A stretch of 64,000 bases of DNA from assembly GCF_000276665.1 (NCBI RefSeq), contig NW_004955481.1, positions 4,323,648 to 4,387,647 on the forward strand, read 5' to 3'. Shown here piece by piece: positions 29,425-40,234 of the stretch (the first letter of the stretch is position 1; each line of letters starts with the position of its first letter). The translations under genes and the position numbers were made by a program. The DNA is from Chinchilla lanigera (taxonomy: Eukaryota > Chordata > Mammalia > Rodentia > Chinchillidae). The notes below the pieces were generated by a model. It searched no databases and was not told where the DNA came from. It saw only the letters and a program-made list of their open reading frames with translations.

Positions 29425-29568
29425 TTTTTTTGAGACAAGATCTCACTGTACAGTTCAGGCTGGCCTTGAGCTCACTTCGTAGCCCAGGCTGGCCTCAAAC
29501 TCACAACCATCCTCCTTCCTCAGCTTCTCAAGTGCTGGAATTACAGGCAAGTGCCACCACACCTGGCT
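29425..29568 (-). repeat. B1 SINE in L1
   Basis: Full minus-strand B1 to 'gccaccacacctggct'. Confidence 0.88.
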
Positions 29569-29899
29569 CCTAATTGATTTGTATTGATTTATCCTTGTGG
29601 TTTTTTTCCTGTTGTTGGTTCCATTCCTCTTTTTTGTCCCTCGGCTTATTACTTGTCTTGCCTGGTGGATTCATTCTGTTGGGGTTCATAGAGTTGTAAT
29701 CCTTGTTATCTCATTCTAGACTGTCCTTCAGAACATTTTGGAGTACTGGTTTGGTGACCATGAATTTCTTCAGGTGTTCTTTAATGGATGTATCTTATTT
29801 CTACATCAATTTTGAAAGATAGTTTTGTGGGGGTACATCAGTCTAGGTTGGAGGTTCTGTTCTCTTCTCCCTTGCTTGCTTGCTTTCTTTTGTTCTTTC

Positions 29900-30165
29900 T
29901 TTTTTTTTTTTGGTTTTTCTCCAGTACCAGGAACCGAACTCACGACCTTGCGCTTGCCAGGCAGGCGTTTTTGCCGCTGAGCTAAATCCCCAGCCCCCCA
30001 CCCCCCCTTTTTTTTTTTTTTTTGAGACAGGGTCTGGGTATATAGTTAAGTCTGGCCTTGAATTGACTACATAGTGCAGGTTGGCCTTAACTTCATGATG
30101 AGCCTCCTGCCTCAGCCTCCCAAGTGCTTAGATTATAGGCCTGTGCTACCACACCTAGCCAGGAG
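29900..30165 (-). repeat. ID-like SINE and B1 SINE in L1
   Basis: ID-like copy 29900-29999 ends in a tail reading 'ggagaaaaacc' on the minus strand. A C-run precedes an older B1 at 30008-30162. Confidence 0.87.
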
Positions 30166-30169
30166 GTTA

Positions 30170-30350
30170 TTTTCTGTCAGGGCTTAAAGTACTTTACTCC
30201 AGACTCTCCTTTACTTGAAGGCTTGGAGTACTTCACTCCAGACTCTCCTTGACTTGAGGGTTTGTGTTGAGAAGTCTGCTGTGATTCTGATGGGCTTTCC
30301 TTTATATGTGATTTATTTCTTTTCTCTAATAGCTTTTATTTTTATATATT
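30170..30350 (-). pseudogene. L1 ORF1/inter-ORF fragment with internal repeat
   Basis: L1-like text. 'gagtacttcactccagactctccttgacttga' repeats the preceding 'aagtactttactccagactctcctttacttga' with a 45-bp period (30187 and 30232). Confidence 0.55.
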
Positions 30351-30354
30351 CATT

Positions 30355-30530
30355 TGGTACTGGGAATCAAACTCAAAACCTTTCCTTTTTTCTTTTGAGA
30401 CAGGATCACACTTTGCAGTTCAGGCTGGCTTTGAGCTCACTTTGTAGCCCAGTCTGGTCTCTAACTTGCAAGGATCCTCCTGCCTCAGCCTCCCAAGTGC
30501 TGGGATTACAGGCATGTGCCACCATGTCCA
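30355..30530 (-). repeat. ID fragment and B1 SINE in L1
   Basis: A short ID piece ('ggtactgggaatcaaactca') precedes a full B1 at 30388-30530. Confidence 0.82.
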
Positions 30531-30725
30531 GTTTATCTCCTGCTTTTCATTGACTTTGATCAATCTTATGTTATTCTTCTTTGCATCATCTAGCAGATGT
30601 TGCATTGATTTTTTTTATGAACTCTTGCAATTTTTAAGAAAATTTTCTTTCCATGATTGCTAACTGCAATTCTGTCTTCTTTATCTGATATTTTGTCCTT
30701 ACACTGGCTCATTCTGCTGTGTATT
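30531..30725 (-). pseudogene. L1 ORF1 fragment
   Basis: Minus-strand text with LLDDAKKNNIRLIKV and SWKENFLK fits the coiled-coil/linker part of L1 ORF1p. Stops break it. Confidence 0.6.
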
Positions 30726-30726
30726 C

Positions 30727-30850
30727 TTTTTTTTTTTCCTTTTTTGTAGGGTCTTACTATGTAGCCCAGGTTTGCTTTGAAGTTGAGACAATCCTCTTGC
30801 CTCAGTCTCCCTAGTGCTGGATTACAGGGGTGTGCTACCATTCCTAGCAA
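30727..30850 (-). repeat. B1 SINE
   Basis: Minus-strand old B1, T run to 'gtgctaccattcctagc'. Confidence 0.78.
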
Positions 30851-30884
30851 AAAAGAAACACACACACAAACAACCCTATTGTTA

Positions 30885-31192
30885 TGGTTTGTGTCTAGTT
30901 GTCCCCCACAAAACCTTGTGCAGTCACGGGGAGGTGGCTTTTTGGAGGTGGCTGAATCTAGAGTATAATTGATTCATAGTGGAATGCGAGGATTAAGGCA
31001 GAAAGAGGCTTGTTTCCCCCTTCTGCTTATTGTTTTTGCTGATTTCTGTTGCCCCTCTGCCATGTGCCACTCTGCCTTGGAGCCAGCTGATTACTGATTG
31101 AAACCTCTACAAACTGAGCTAAATAAACCTTTCCTTCCTTAATTTGTGAGTGTTGGGTATTTTGTCTCAGCAGGGAGAAAAGTAGCGAACAC
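30885..31192 (+). repeat. Non-SINE interspersed repeat, possibly a hAT-Charlie MITE
   Basis: 'ttatggtttgtgtctagttg', 'gaaacctctacaaactgagc' with 'taaataaacctttcctt' and 'tgggtattttgtctcagc' match in order a widespread rodent repeat I associate with URR1-type hAT-Charlie elements. The assignment is from memory of the family pattern and should be verified. Confidence 0.5.
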
Positions 31193-31740
31193 ACTTACTT
31201 TTTTTTACTTGTGTTATGAGCCTCAGTACAGATAACTGGTGAGTGAATGAGACTGTTTTGAAGAGTTAGGTCCCTGATCTTGGAAAAAAGAGATTGACCT
31301 TTTCCTTAGGGTGCATTTTCTTTCTCAGCTATCAGATGAGGATAACAGGACCGGTTTAGCTCAGGGTAGATGGTTGTGAGGCATGACTACTAATGAAAAT
31401 AATTGTAAAACAGTTTTGCAAGTTAAAGTGTGATATAAATGCTAAATAATAGTTCTTCATTGAAATGTTGTGAAAATTAGCAGATGATGTCTGTTAGAGG
31501 CCTTAAGTTCTTTTCAGAAAGGTGATATATTTTTGTAAGTACTGTTTTAGGAAAAAATAGCTTAGAATTTGGGAAAAGTTATTGATTGCTACCCTAATTT
31601 CTGGAATGTAACAATTATGAAACCATAATGAAACAACTTGTTAAAGAGAGATATTTCCCTGAAGATTTATCATAATATCACTTTAGATGGTTTCTATTAT
31701 AAGAGTATTTTTTGTTGTTTTTTGTTTTGTTTTCTTTTGT
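31193..31740 (+). repeat. MIR in otherwise unique interval
   Basis: About 31315-31455 ('tttctcagctatcagatgag', 'gataacagg', 'gttgtgaggcatgac', 'gtgtgatataaatgctaaa') follows MIR. The rest shows no feature. Confidence 0.6.
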
Positions 31741-31744
31741 TTTT

Positions 31745-32230
31745 GTTTGTTCGTCTTTTTGAGACAGGGTCTCACTATGCAGTTCCGGCTGGCCTTGAGC
31801 TCACTTTGTAACCCAGGCTGGTCTTGAACTTACAACGATCCTCCTGCCTCAGCCTCCTGAGTGCTGGGATTACAGGTGTGCACCACCACGCCCGGCTGTT
31901 TGGTTTTTTTTTTTTTTTAATGGTACTGAGGATTGAAACCATGGCCTTTACACTGAGTTACATCTTTATTTATATATTTAGAGACAGGGACTTGCTCTGT
32001 CGTTCAGGCTGGCCTTCACTCACTGTGTAGCCCAGGTTGGCCTTAAACTTGTGGTGATCCTCCTGTCTCAGCTTCTATGTGCCGAGATTACAGGTGTGTG
32101 CCACCGTGTGTGGCCTAGTCCTTTGAAACAGAGTCTTACTAAGTTTTCCAGGCTGGGTTTGAACTTGTGATCCTCCTGCCTCAGTCTCCTAGAGTGCTAG
32201 GATTACAGGCATGTGCCAGCATGCTTGGGC
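31745..32230 (-). repeat. B1 SINE and two composite SINEs
   Basis: Full B1 31750-31897. ID/B1 composite 31905-32115. B1-like half 32116-32230. Confidence 0.8.
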
Positions 32231-32900
32231 TTTTATAAGAGTTTTATTGTCTTGGCTTTTGGGTTCAAGGAGTCATGTGAATCCCATACTATGATAATGA
32301 CAATGATAAATGATTAAAAGACTGGTGGGAGTGGCTTATTTTCCATATTTAAAGAATCAGCCAATTAATAACACCATTCAAAAAATATTGAAAAACATTT
32401 ATTGTAGACTACCCATAGAGACACTTCAATGCAGGGTTAGGTGATTGTTTTAATTAGGATTTGGAGAGTCACATGGTGCCATTTCAGGCAAAACTAGCAC
32501 TCTTTGTTCCACACCTGATTCTAAATATAGAATCACTGGCATCATTAAACTGTAATGTACTTGAAAAATGCTTGAAATTTGAATCTCTTGAACTGAATTT
32601 TTCTCAGCCTCTAAAGTGACATTAACAATAGAGGAAAATCAGAAAGTGGTCTAAAACTGCTAAGGGAAAGGTGAAATACTTAAGTGATAGACTGCTGACA
32701 TCCTCAGAACTTCACGCTGCTGACAGCTCATTTAGGATCTTTGTGTTGTTTTTAGTATAGGGACTCATCCATGTGTTACTAATGTTAGAACAAAATGACA
32801 TGAAGATACTAGTTTCATATAGTTGGGATTTGAGTCATTTTTTCTGGAATTTGTGTTACCTTATAATTCATTAGCTCTTTATATGCGGGACAAATAAAAG
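32231..32900. other. Unique interval
   Basis: About 670 bp with no recognised repeat, exon or RNA gene. Confidence 0.5.
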
Positions 32901-32904
32901 GCTT

Positions 32905-33405
32905 GGGTTTCTTTTCCTCTTTGATGATCCTCTTGTCTTAACTTCTGGAGTGTGGGATTATAGTGGTACACCACCATACCTGGCGCTCTCTCTCTCTCTT
33001 TTTTTTTTTTTTTTGAGACAAGGTCTCGCTTTGTAGTCCAGGCTGGCCTTGAGCTCACTATGTAGCCTAGGCAGGCCTTGCAGTGATCTTCCTGCCTCAG
33101 CCTCCCAAGTGTTAGTTGGTCTTTTGGGGACAAGCTTTCCCTATGCAGTTCAGGCTGATCTTGAACTCACTTTGTAGCCCAGGCTGCCTTGAACTTGCAG
33201 AGATCATCTTGCCTCAGCCTCCTGAGTGCTGGGATTACAGGATTGTGCCACCATGCCTAGCTTCAGAAAGCTGTTTTTTTTTTTTTAAATGGTTTTAACA
33301 TATTGCCAAGGCTAGCTTTGATGTGCTAGGTTCATACAATTCTGCCTCAGCCTTCTGAGTAGTTGAGACTACAGGCATGTGCCACCATGCCTGGCTATCT
33401 TCAAT
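32905..33405 (-). repeat. Cluster of B1 SINEs
   Basis: B1 fragment 32915-32983 with a CT-rich tail, B1 33000-33110, B1 33112-33262 and an old B1 half 33280-33405. All read on the minus strand. Confidence 0.8.
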
Positions 33406-33720
33406 AATTTTAGGACTGTGTATTACTTATGTTAGACATCGTTATCTTTATTTTATTTTATTTTATTTCATTTTATTTTTCTCATTCGGAGTAGCTAAAG
33501 TTTCTCTGGAAGTTTGTAATATTAAGACAAAATACCTTTAGGACTGTTTGGAGAAATCACCTTCAGCTACTACTTTACAAGGTAGAATACAGTGCATGTA
33601 ATTATTTTTGCTTTATATATTTCTTCTGTGACTTACTTGTTTACACTTTGAATATATTCCCCTTTGTCTTTTTGTCTTTTATTGACTTGTAATAGCTTTT
33701 ATATATTGTGATCGACAGCT
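33406..33720. other. Unique interval with (ATTTT)n
   Basis: Short ATTTT run at 33440-33480. Nothing else recognised. Confidence 0.45.
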
Positions 33721-33724
33721 TTTC

Positions 33725-34010
33725 TTTTTTTTGAGACCGGGTCTGGCTATGTAGTTCAGAGTGTTCCTTAACTCATTATATATGAGCTCAGGCTGGCATT
33801 GAATACTCAGCAATCCTCCTGCCTCAGCCTCCCAAGTGCTGGATTTACAGGCAGGCACCACCATGCCTGACAATGACTGGCAACTCTTTAAAGTATTGTG
33901 AACACTATTTTTTGAGAAAGGCTCTTGCTGTGTAGTTCATGGCAAGTCCTCCTTCCTCAGCCTCCTGAGAGCTGGGATTACAGGTGTGGGTCACCACACC
34001 CTGTGGTAAA
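33725..34010 (-). repeat. Two B1 SINEs
   Basis: B1 33725-33872, then a shorter B1 33905-34005. 'atgactggcaactcttt' at 33873 recurs at 34828, beside another B1 pair. Confidence 0.8.
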
Positions 34011-34660
34011 TGCTTTCTAAATCTATGAGTATGGGAAGGCAGGCTATTGCATCAAATGGTAATTCAAAGATGATGTTTGGTGAAATTAATTGCTTGCCTT
34101 GGTTATTTAAGTGATGGTAAGCTTCTTTTGTCTCTCCTTCCAAATATACATAGAAAACCTCCTTCTGTCTGAAGTAAAGTGTTGGCTCTGTGTTGGTTAT
34201 AATTTGCTTTTTCTGGCTGGCACAGCCTTTTTTTGTGTTTTCTGTCTTCTGACAGATTATAGGATTGTGGGGAAACAGCGTCCAGGGCTTTTTCAGGAAC
34301 AGTGCCATTTTATCTACAGGAGAAGCCATGGGCTTTGGCACTGGAAGAAAACTGGCTCTGCGTTTAAAGATGCCAAATCATCCTTGATTCACAAGTTTGC
34401 TGTCTCATTTTGTCTGTGTGTGTGAAACTTTTTTAGGATATTGGCTTTTTGCTTTTTCTACCATGTGCTAGCCCATCAGTATGAGAATTTAACAATTTAT
34501 CCCTGTTCTCCAGCCCCCACACAACACACACAACCTAAATATTCTAGCACAGCATAAGATGCATCAGTCATTTTGAGGATTAGGGAAAAAGGCACCATAC
34601 AGATGGCCCTTTGGTGTCCTTTTCATGACTTGAGCTTTAATTTAGTTTAATTGTGTATTA
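34011..34660. other. Unique interval, open on both strands
   Basis: No repeat recognised. Overlapping open frames of 104 codons (plus, 34111-34425) and 116 codons (minus, 33991-34341) exist. The minus frame starts inside unique DNA but ends near a SINE. Neither has a domain or motif that I recognise, and no convincing splice sites bound them. Confidence 0.4.
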
Positions 34661-34674
34661 GGATTGACAACTTT

Positions 34675-35000
34675 TTTCTTTTTTTTTTTGAGATAGGATC
34701 CGGCTGTGTAGTTCAGGCTGGTCCTAAACACAGTATGTAGACCGGGCTGGCCTTGAACTTGCAGCAGTCCTCTTGCCTCAGCCTCCCAACTACTGGGATT
34801 ATAGGCATATGCCACAATGCCTGGCAATGATTGGCAACTCTTTTTTTTTTTTGTCTTTGAAACAGGGTTTCACTATGAAGTTCAGGCTGGTCTTGAACTT
34901 ACTTTGTAGCCCAGACTGGTTTCAAACTCACAGCAATCCTCCTGCCTCAACCTCCCGAGTGCTAGGATTTTAGGCATGTGCCACCACACCCTGCTGAGAA
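34675..35000 (-). repeat. Two B1 SINEs
   Basis: B1 34675-34825 and B1 34840-34998, both minus strand with T runs. Confidence 0.85.
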
Positions 35001-35084
35001 TCATGCTGGCTTGGCACCTCTTTAAAGGATTGCAAATACTTTTTTTTTAATCTTGAAGTGTGTAGGTGTAGAAATGATTTGCTG

Positions 35085-35515
35085 ACCAAGCCAACCCTCC
35101 ACTCCCACATAGTACTGGATGTTGAATTCAAGGGTTCATACATGCTACGTGAGCACTCTACCAGCGAGCTACATTGCTACCCTTTTTATTTATTTAATTT
35201 TTGTGGTACTGAGGATTTAGCCCAGTGCCTTTGCACTGGGCTACATCCTAGCTATCTATTGTTGTTAGTATTATTTTTGAGACAGGGTCTCACTAAGTGG
35301 CTAAATTGCTTAGGCTGGCCTTGAACTCATGATCCTCCTGCCTCAGCCTCCTATACGGCTGAGATTACAAGTGTGAGCTGCCACAACTGACTCTGTATTT
35401 TTTAAATTTGAGACAGAATCTGACTAAATTGCCTAATCTGGCCTTGGATTTGTTCCTCCTGTGTCAGCCTTCTGAATAGGTGGGATTATAAGCATGTGCC
35501 ACCACACCCAGCTTG
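35085..35515 (-). repeat. Composite SINEs
   Basis: ID half 35100-35180, ID/B1 composite 35195-35390, B1 half 35400-35515. Confidence 0.65.
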
Positions 35516-35629
35516 TCTCTCTACAGAGACTTTTCAGAGGTATCCAGTAAAAGCTAATTTATCTGAGTACTACATTTTCTGATTTAGAATGCTTAATTCA
35601 TCTAAAAACATTCAGGAAACTTCTGTTTT

Positions 35630-35726
35630 TTAAAATTTATTTATTTATGTTGGGTACTGGGATGGAACTCAGGACCCTGCAGTTGCCAGGCAGGCGCTTG
35701 TGCCACTGAGCTATATCCCCAGGCCA
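35630..35726 (-). repeat. ID-like SINE, GCACAAGCGCC subfamily
   Basis: 'gggtactgggatggaactcag' to 'gagctatatccccaggcc'. CAGGAAAC(T/A)TCT flanks it. Confidence 0.87.
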
Positions 35727-36115
35727 GGAAACATCTACTTAATCATTTACCATTGACCTACTTTTCCAGTAGGGTCTATAGAGTAATTTATCCTAATTTT
35801 AAATGAATTTTTTTGTTTCATTCTTGGAGACAGTCTTACATTGTATTTTAGGCTGGCCTTAAACTAATCATGTCACCTGGGCTGGCCTTGAACTCATGTA
35901 ATCTTGTCTCAGCCTCCCAAGTGTTGAGAATACAGCCATGTGCCATTTTTTATTATCATTTAAGCAGTGTTAACCCCAGTTGTGTTGGTTACCTTTGTGG
36001 CTTTTAAACTGTATACAATTGATTTTTCAAACCTAGCCAAGTAGTTATTTTAGCAAATCTTCCTGACTAGGTAATGCCTCTATTTTCCACAGAGAGCAGT
36101 TTAATGATACTATCT
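35727..36115 (-). repeat. Old B1 fragment in mostly unique DNA
   Basis: A degraded minus-strand B1 covers about 35815-35945. The remainder shows no feature. Confidence 0.6.
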
Positions 36116-36117
36116 AT

Positions 36118-36382
36118 CTAGCCAGGTGTGGTGGCCCATGCCTGTAATCCCAGCACTCTGAGGCTGAGGCAAAAGCAGACCAGCCTGGGCTACAAAGTGA
36201 GCTCAAGGCCAGCCTCAACTGCATAGCGAGACCTTGTCTCAAAAAGACAAGAAAAAAGGGGCTGGGGATTTAGTTCAGTGGCACAGTGCCTGCCTGGCAA
36301 GCACAAGGTCGTGAGTTCAATTCCCAGTACCAGAAAAAAAACAAACAACAAAAAAAGAGACCAAAAAAAAAAAAAAAAAAGA
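36118..36382 (+). repeat. B1 SINE followed by ID-like SINE
   Basis: B1 36120-36258, then an ID-like copy 36259-36345 in its tail with the repeat AAAAAGA(G)ACAA(G/A)AAAA-like on both sides. A final A run ends at 36380. Confidence 0.85.
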
Positions 36383-36735
36383 TACTATCTAGGTATAGGT
36401 TATTTTCATTTAGATTAAAGTGAGGCAGATTGTTAATGGAAAAGCCAGTTTGGATAGGCTGGTTTGTCTAATGTGAATTACTATATGGGCACATTTTCTT
36501 CCCTTCGTCAGAAGAAATAATTTCTCTTGTCCTCTTCTAAACCCATAGTCTCCCAAAGGCTGGGGTTAGTTTTTCTACTCTTATATATTCTCTGCTGTCA
36601 GAGAAATAAACAGATTGTTATTGTTTTATTTGTTTATTTGAGATAAGATCTTGCTATGTTGCTCAGGCTGGTCTCAAACTTGATTGCTCAAGCAGTCCTC
36701 CTGCCTCACCCTCCAGAGCAGCAGGGACAAGTATT
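36383..36735. other. Mostly unique interval with an old B1 half
   Basis: A minus-strand B1-type half is seen at 36625-36735 ('tttgagataagatcttgc'). Otherwise nothing is recognised. Confidence 0.5.
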
Positions 36736-36754
36736 ATATTTTACTTATTTTTTT

Positions 36755-36835
36755 GTCTCTGGGGTCTAAGAGTTTCTGGCATGCAGGGACATAATAAATA
36801 TTTGGTAATATTAGTGAATGAGTGAACAAAATGAA
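36755..36835 (+). repeat. MIR/L2 3' end-like fragment
   Basis: 'gtttctggcatgcagg', 'acataataaatatttgg' and 'gtgaatgagtgaac' resemble the 3' end of old MIR/L2 copies. Confidence 0.45.
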
Positions 36836-36901
36836 ATCCCAGATACAGTGAATGGGTTTTACATTTCCCTCTAGTGTCCAGAAGAGAAAGTACAGCCAGT
36901 T

Positions 36902-36955
36902 GCACGCACGCATGCACATGCACACACGCATGCACATGCACACACTCATGCACAG
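36902..36955. repeat. (GCATGCACAC)-type minisatellite
   Basis: Short imperfect repeats of GCACGCAT and GCACATGCACACAC. Confidence 0.85.
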
Positions 36956-36994
36956 AGAGATGGACAAACACAGAAGGAAGTAAAACCAACTGTA

Positions 36995-37125
36995 GCCAGG
37001 TGTGGTGGCACATGCCTGTAATCCCAGCACTTGGGAGGCTGAGGCAGGAGGATTGCTGTGAGTTTGAGGCCAGCCTGGGCTACACAGTGAGCTCAAGGCC
37101 AGCCTGAACTGCATAGGGAGACCCT
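36995..37125 (+). repeat. B1 SINE, cut by gap
   Basis: Intact plus-strand B1 up to 'gggagaccct', where the Ns begin. Confidence 0.88.
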
Positions 37126-37397
37126 NNNNNNNNNNNNNNNNNNNNNNNNNNNNNNNNNNNNNNNNNNNNNNNNNNNNNNNNNNNNNNNNNNNNNNNNNNN
37201 NNNNNNNNNNNNNNNNNNNNNNNNNNNNNNNNNNNNNNNNNNNNNNNNNNNNNNNNNNNNNNNNNNNNNNNNNNNNNNNNNNNNNNNNNNNNNNNNNNNN
37301 NNNNNNNNNNNNNNNNNNNNNNNNNNNNNNNNNNNNNNNNNNNNNNNNNNNNNNNNNNNNNNNNNNNNNNNNNNNNNNNNNNNNNNNNNNNNNNNNN
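37126..37397. other. Assembly gap
   Basis: 272 N bases. The gap lies exactly where a B1 A tail should be and ends at the T run of a minus-strand ID-like SINE. Confidence 0.99.
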
Positions 37398-37490
37398 TTT
37401 TTGGTTTTTCTCCGGTACCGGGAACTGAACTCACGACCTTGCGCTTGTCAGGCAGGCGCTTTTGCCGCTGAGCTAAATCCCCAGCCCCGG
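37398..37490 (-). repeat. ID-like SINE, GCAAAAGCGCC subfamily
   Basis: Begins in the gap. The minus strand ends 'cccggtaccggagaaaaacc', the tail type shared with other young copies. Confidence 0.92.
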
Positions 37491-37499
37491 GGGGGTTTG

Positions 37500-37795
37500 T
37501 TTTTTGAGACAGGGTCTCACTATGTAGTTCAGACTGGTTTTCTTTTTGTTTGTTTGTTTTTTCTGTTGGTAAAATATTTACTTATTTCTTGTTTTGTTTT
37601 TCGTGTTTCTTCCGGTACTAGGAATCAAACTCACGACCTAGCGCTTGCCAGGCAGGCGCTTTTGCCGTTGAGCTAAATCCCCAGCCCCTCAGACTGGTTT
37701 TGAATTCACTATGTAGCCCAGGCTGACCTCGAACTCATGGTGATCCTGCCTTAGCCTATCGAGTGCTGGGATTATTGGTGTGCACAGTCTCTGTT
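37500..37795 (-). repeat. B1 SINE split by ID-like SINE
   Basis: B1 halves 37500-37540 and 37689-37795 are separated by an ID-like copy with an unusually long A/C-rich tail (about 37541-37688). TCAGACTGGTTTT occurs at both junctions. Confidence 0.88.
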
Positions 37796-38233
37796 TTGAT
37801 GGCTGTTTAAATTCTGTGTCTCGTAGGTCTTTTGGGGGAAAATGCCTTTTTAAGAGTGCTTATTAGCTTCTTGTTCATCTTAGAGCATTGTTACTGTTTT
37901 GTGTTTGTTATTCAGTTCTGTTGAATACTTTTTTTTTTATTGGAGTAAGTTAAGTGTCAAAGTCAATTATTTTGTTTATTTTTGTTTTTTGAGACCAGGG
38001 TCTCACTATGTAGTCTAAACTGGCCTTGAACTTGCTATGTACCTCAGGATGGCCTCAACTTAAGATACTCCTGCCTCAGCCTCCTGAGTAGTGGGATTAT
38101 AGGTATGAGCCACCTCATCTGGCCAATGTTTTTAAGTTTCTGTTTGTTTTTTGCTTATAAAGGCATTTGAGACATTTGCAGAATAATGTGCTCAAGAAAT
38201 AACATTGCGCAAACTGATTAAACTAGATGGATA
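37796..38233 (-). repeat. Old B1 in mostly unique interval
   Basis: Minus-strand B1 37980-38125. The rest has no recognised feature. Confidence 0.65.
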
Positions 38234-38314
38234 GGGCTGCGGATTTAGCTCAGTGGCACAGTGCCTGCCCGGCAAGCGCAAGGTCATGAGTTCAATCCCC
38301 AGTACCGGAAAAAA
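38234..38314 (+). repeat. ID-like SINE
   Basis: 'gggctgcggatttagctcag' to 'ccagtaccgg' with a short A tail. AAACTAGATG(G)AT flanks it. Confidence 0.9.
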
Positions 38315-38399
38315 ACTAAACTAGATGAATGTTACTTAAAATAATTTTCAGACCAACCTGATGTTCTTTTCCATATGAGAGGTGTTTGTGTTTTAATAC

Positions 38400-38520
38400 A
38401 TTTTTTTTCGGGTACCAGGAATTAATATCTTTTATTGATTATAAGAGTAAGATGTTTAACATAGGGTTTAAAAACAATGAAAAAAAAATCTGGAATTTCA
38501 CTCAGAAACTATACAATTGA
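38400..38520. other. Short ID remnant and unique DNA
   Basis: 'ttttttttcgggtaccagg' followed by 'aattaatatc' is the 3' stub of a minus-strand ID-like SINE truncated after about 20 bp. Confidence 0.5.
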
Positions 38521-38980
38521 GCAGGACCTGGTGGCACATGCCTGTTATTCTAGTACTTTGGCCAACTGGTTGGAGGATTACAAGTTTGAGCCCAGCATGG
38601 GGAAGTTAGTGAGACCCTAAAAGTAAGGACTGGGGATGTAGCTCAGTGTAAAGGCCCTGGGTACAATCCCCAGTTCTGCAAAAATTTCTGAAAAAATTAC
38701 TGTTTGTTTTTGAGACAAGGTCTTACTGTGTAGTTCAGGCTGGTGTGAGCCACCATGCTCGGCTAAAATTTTTTGAAAATAAAATAAAACATATAAAATG
38801 TTATCAGTCCCCTCTACCTCTTTTGTCTTCCTTTCACTGTTGACAGGTTAGTCTTGGACCTGCAGTCGTATAATAGTCATACATGCTTTAAAAATAAGCT
38901 GTAGGTGCAGCTTGGTGGCATAGTGCTGGCCTCATATGGCACAGGCACTGGGTTCAATTCCCACTACTTAAAATTTAAAA
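38519..38980 (+). repeat. Composite SINE, B1 fragment and old ID
   Basis: Composite 38519-38690, minus-strand B1 remnant 38705-38765, and old ID 38900-38970 ('gctgtaggtgcagcttgg'). Confidence 0.6.
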
Positions 38981-39345
38981 AAAGGAAAAAAGATGTGAAT
39001 TCCTGGTCACCCAGCTTCTGATCCCAGAAGTTTAAGGCCAGGCTGGGTAACATGGGGTGGAGATATGATTGCTATGTAATACAGTCTGTCAGAATCTAAA
39101 ATAATTTTAAAATTTCACATTTTTTATTTTCATACAGAATCTAACTAGCACAAGCTAGCCCAGTTATTGTAGCTTTCCATGGTAGCCCACAGTGTTTCCC
39201 AGACACGACTCGTACTTTTCTCTGCTCTTACTTTCTTTTTCATTCTACTTGGCCCAAGATTACTCTTCAGAGCCAGTTTCTTTCCCGCTCTTCACTTCTA
39301 CTTTCTCAAATAAACTTTGCCCCAACCCCCCACAACTAGCCCACT
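38981..39345. other. Mostly unique interval
   Basis: Only a small B1-like piece (38995-39060) is visible. No gene. Confidence 0.4.
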
Positions 39346-39890
39346 CTTTTATTTTATTTTATTTTATTATTTTTTTTCACTCTTTGAATCGAACTCAGGG
39401 CCTTGCACTTGCCAGGCAGGTGCTGCGCTGCTGAGCACATCCCTAGCCCTAGCCCCATCTTCTAATTCAGGTTACAAAAATAAACTGGCACCTTCCCCAC
39501 CCATGCTGGGGATTGAATCCAGAGCCTTTGCACCAAGCTACATCTCCAGTCCTTTGTTTTGAGACAGGGTCTCCCTAAATTGCTAAATTGCCCAGGCTGG
39601 GCTTCAATTTGTGATCCTCCTGCTTTAACATCCCAGAATGCTGGAATTACAGGCATTTGACACCAGGTCTATCTTTGAACTGGCTTTAAAGGCAGCTGTC
39701 ATACAATCCTTGCCCTCTCCCAGGGAGACCTTTTTATTTATTTATTTTTTTTGAGACAGTCCTTCTGTGCAGTTCACACTTCCCTTGACCTCACTGGGTA
39801 GCTCAGGCTGGCCTAGAACTTGGAGTGATCCTCCTGCCTCAGCTTCCTGAGTGCTGGGATTGCAGGCGTGTGCCGCCACACCCAGCATGA
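39346..39890 (-). repeat. ID-like, composite and B1 SINEs
   Basis: ID-like 39346-39450 with (ATTTT)n tail, composite 39480-39670, B1 39735-39885. Confidence 0.78.
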
Positions 39891-39969
39891 CTTGAGGTTA
39901 TTATATAATAAATACTTTGAGCTCCACATATGAAGAAGCTACTAAAACTTAGTATTGTCTGATTTTTAT

Positions 39970-40135
39970 TTTATTTTATTTTTCCTTGTTTTTTTTCAGG
40001 TACCGGGAATTGAACTCACAACCTTGTGCTTGCCAGGCAGGCGCTCTGCTGCTGAGCTAAATCCCCAGCCCTGCATTTTTGGATATGTATGCTGAGTTTG
40101 GTGCTTTACCACATAGCTATACCCCAGCTCTTGTT
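39970..40135 (-). repeat. ID-like SINE and ID fragment
   Basis: Young copy 39985-40072 with 'caggtaccgggaattgaactc'. An older ID half follows at 40080-40135. Confidence 0.83.
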
Positions 40136-40234
40136 TTGTTTTAGATAATAATAGTACATGGTGAATAAGCAGGTTATTGTGTGTGATGTAGATATTTAAT
40201 ATCCTGCAATTGCAAGAACTCTGGGGACAAAATA

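Larger units (their letters stand above)
25200..30725 (-). mobile_element. L1 retrotransposon, broken, minus strand
   Basis: L1 sequence runs in order on the minus strand. It comprises ORF1-like sequence (30531-30725, 30170-30340), the inter-ORF/ORF2 start (29570-29870), endonuclease (29100-29370, 28300-28770), reverse transcriptase (27940-28110, 26995-27300, 26836-26870, 26291-26675), the ORF2 C-terminus (25500-25760), and a 3' UTR-like tail (25200-25500). All frames are broken. At least eleven SINE insertions, one processed pseudogene and probably some deletions interrupt it. The 5' end stops inside ORF1 and no 5' UTR is seen. Confidence 0.88.
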
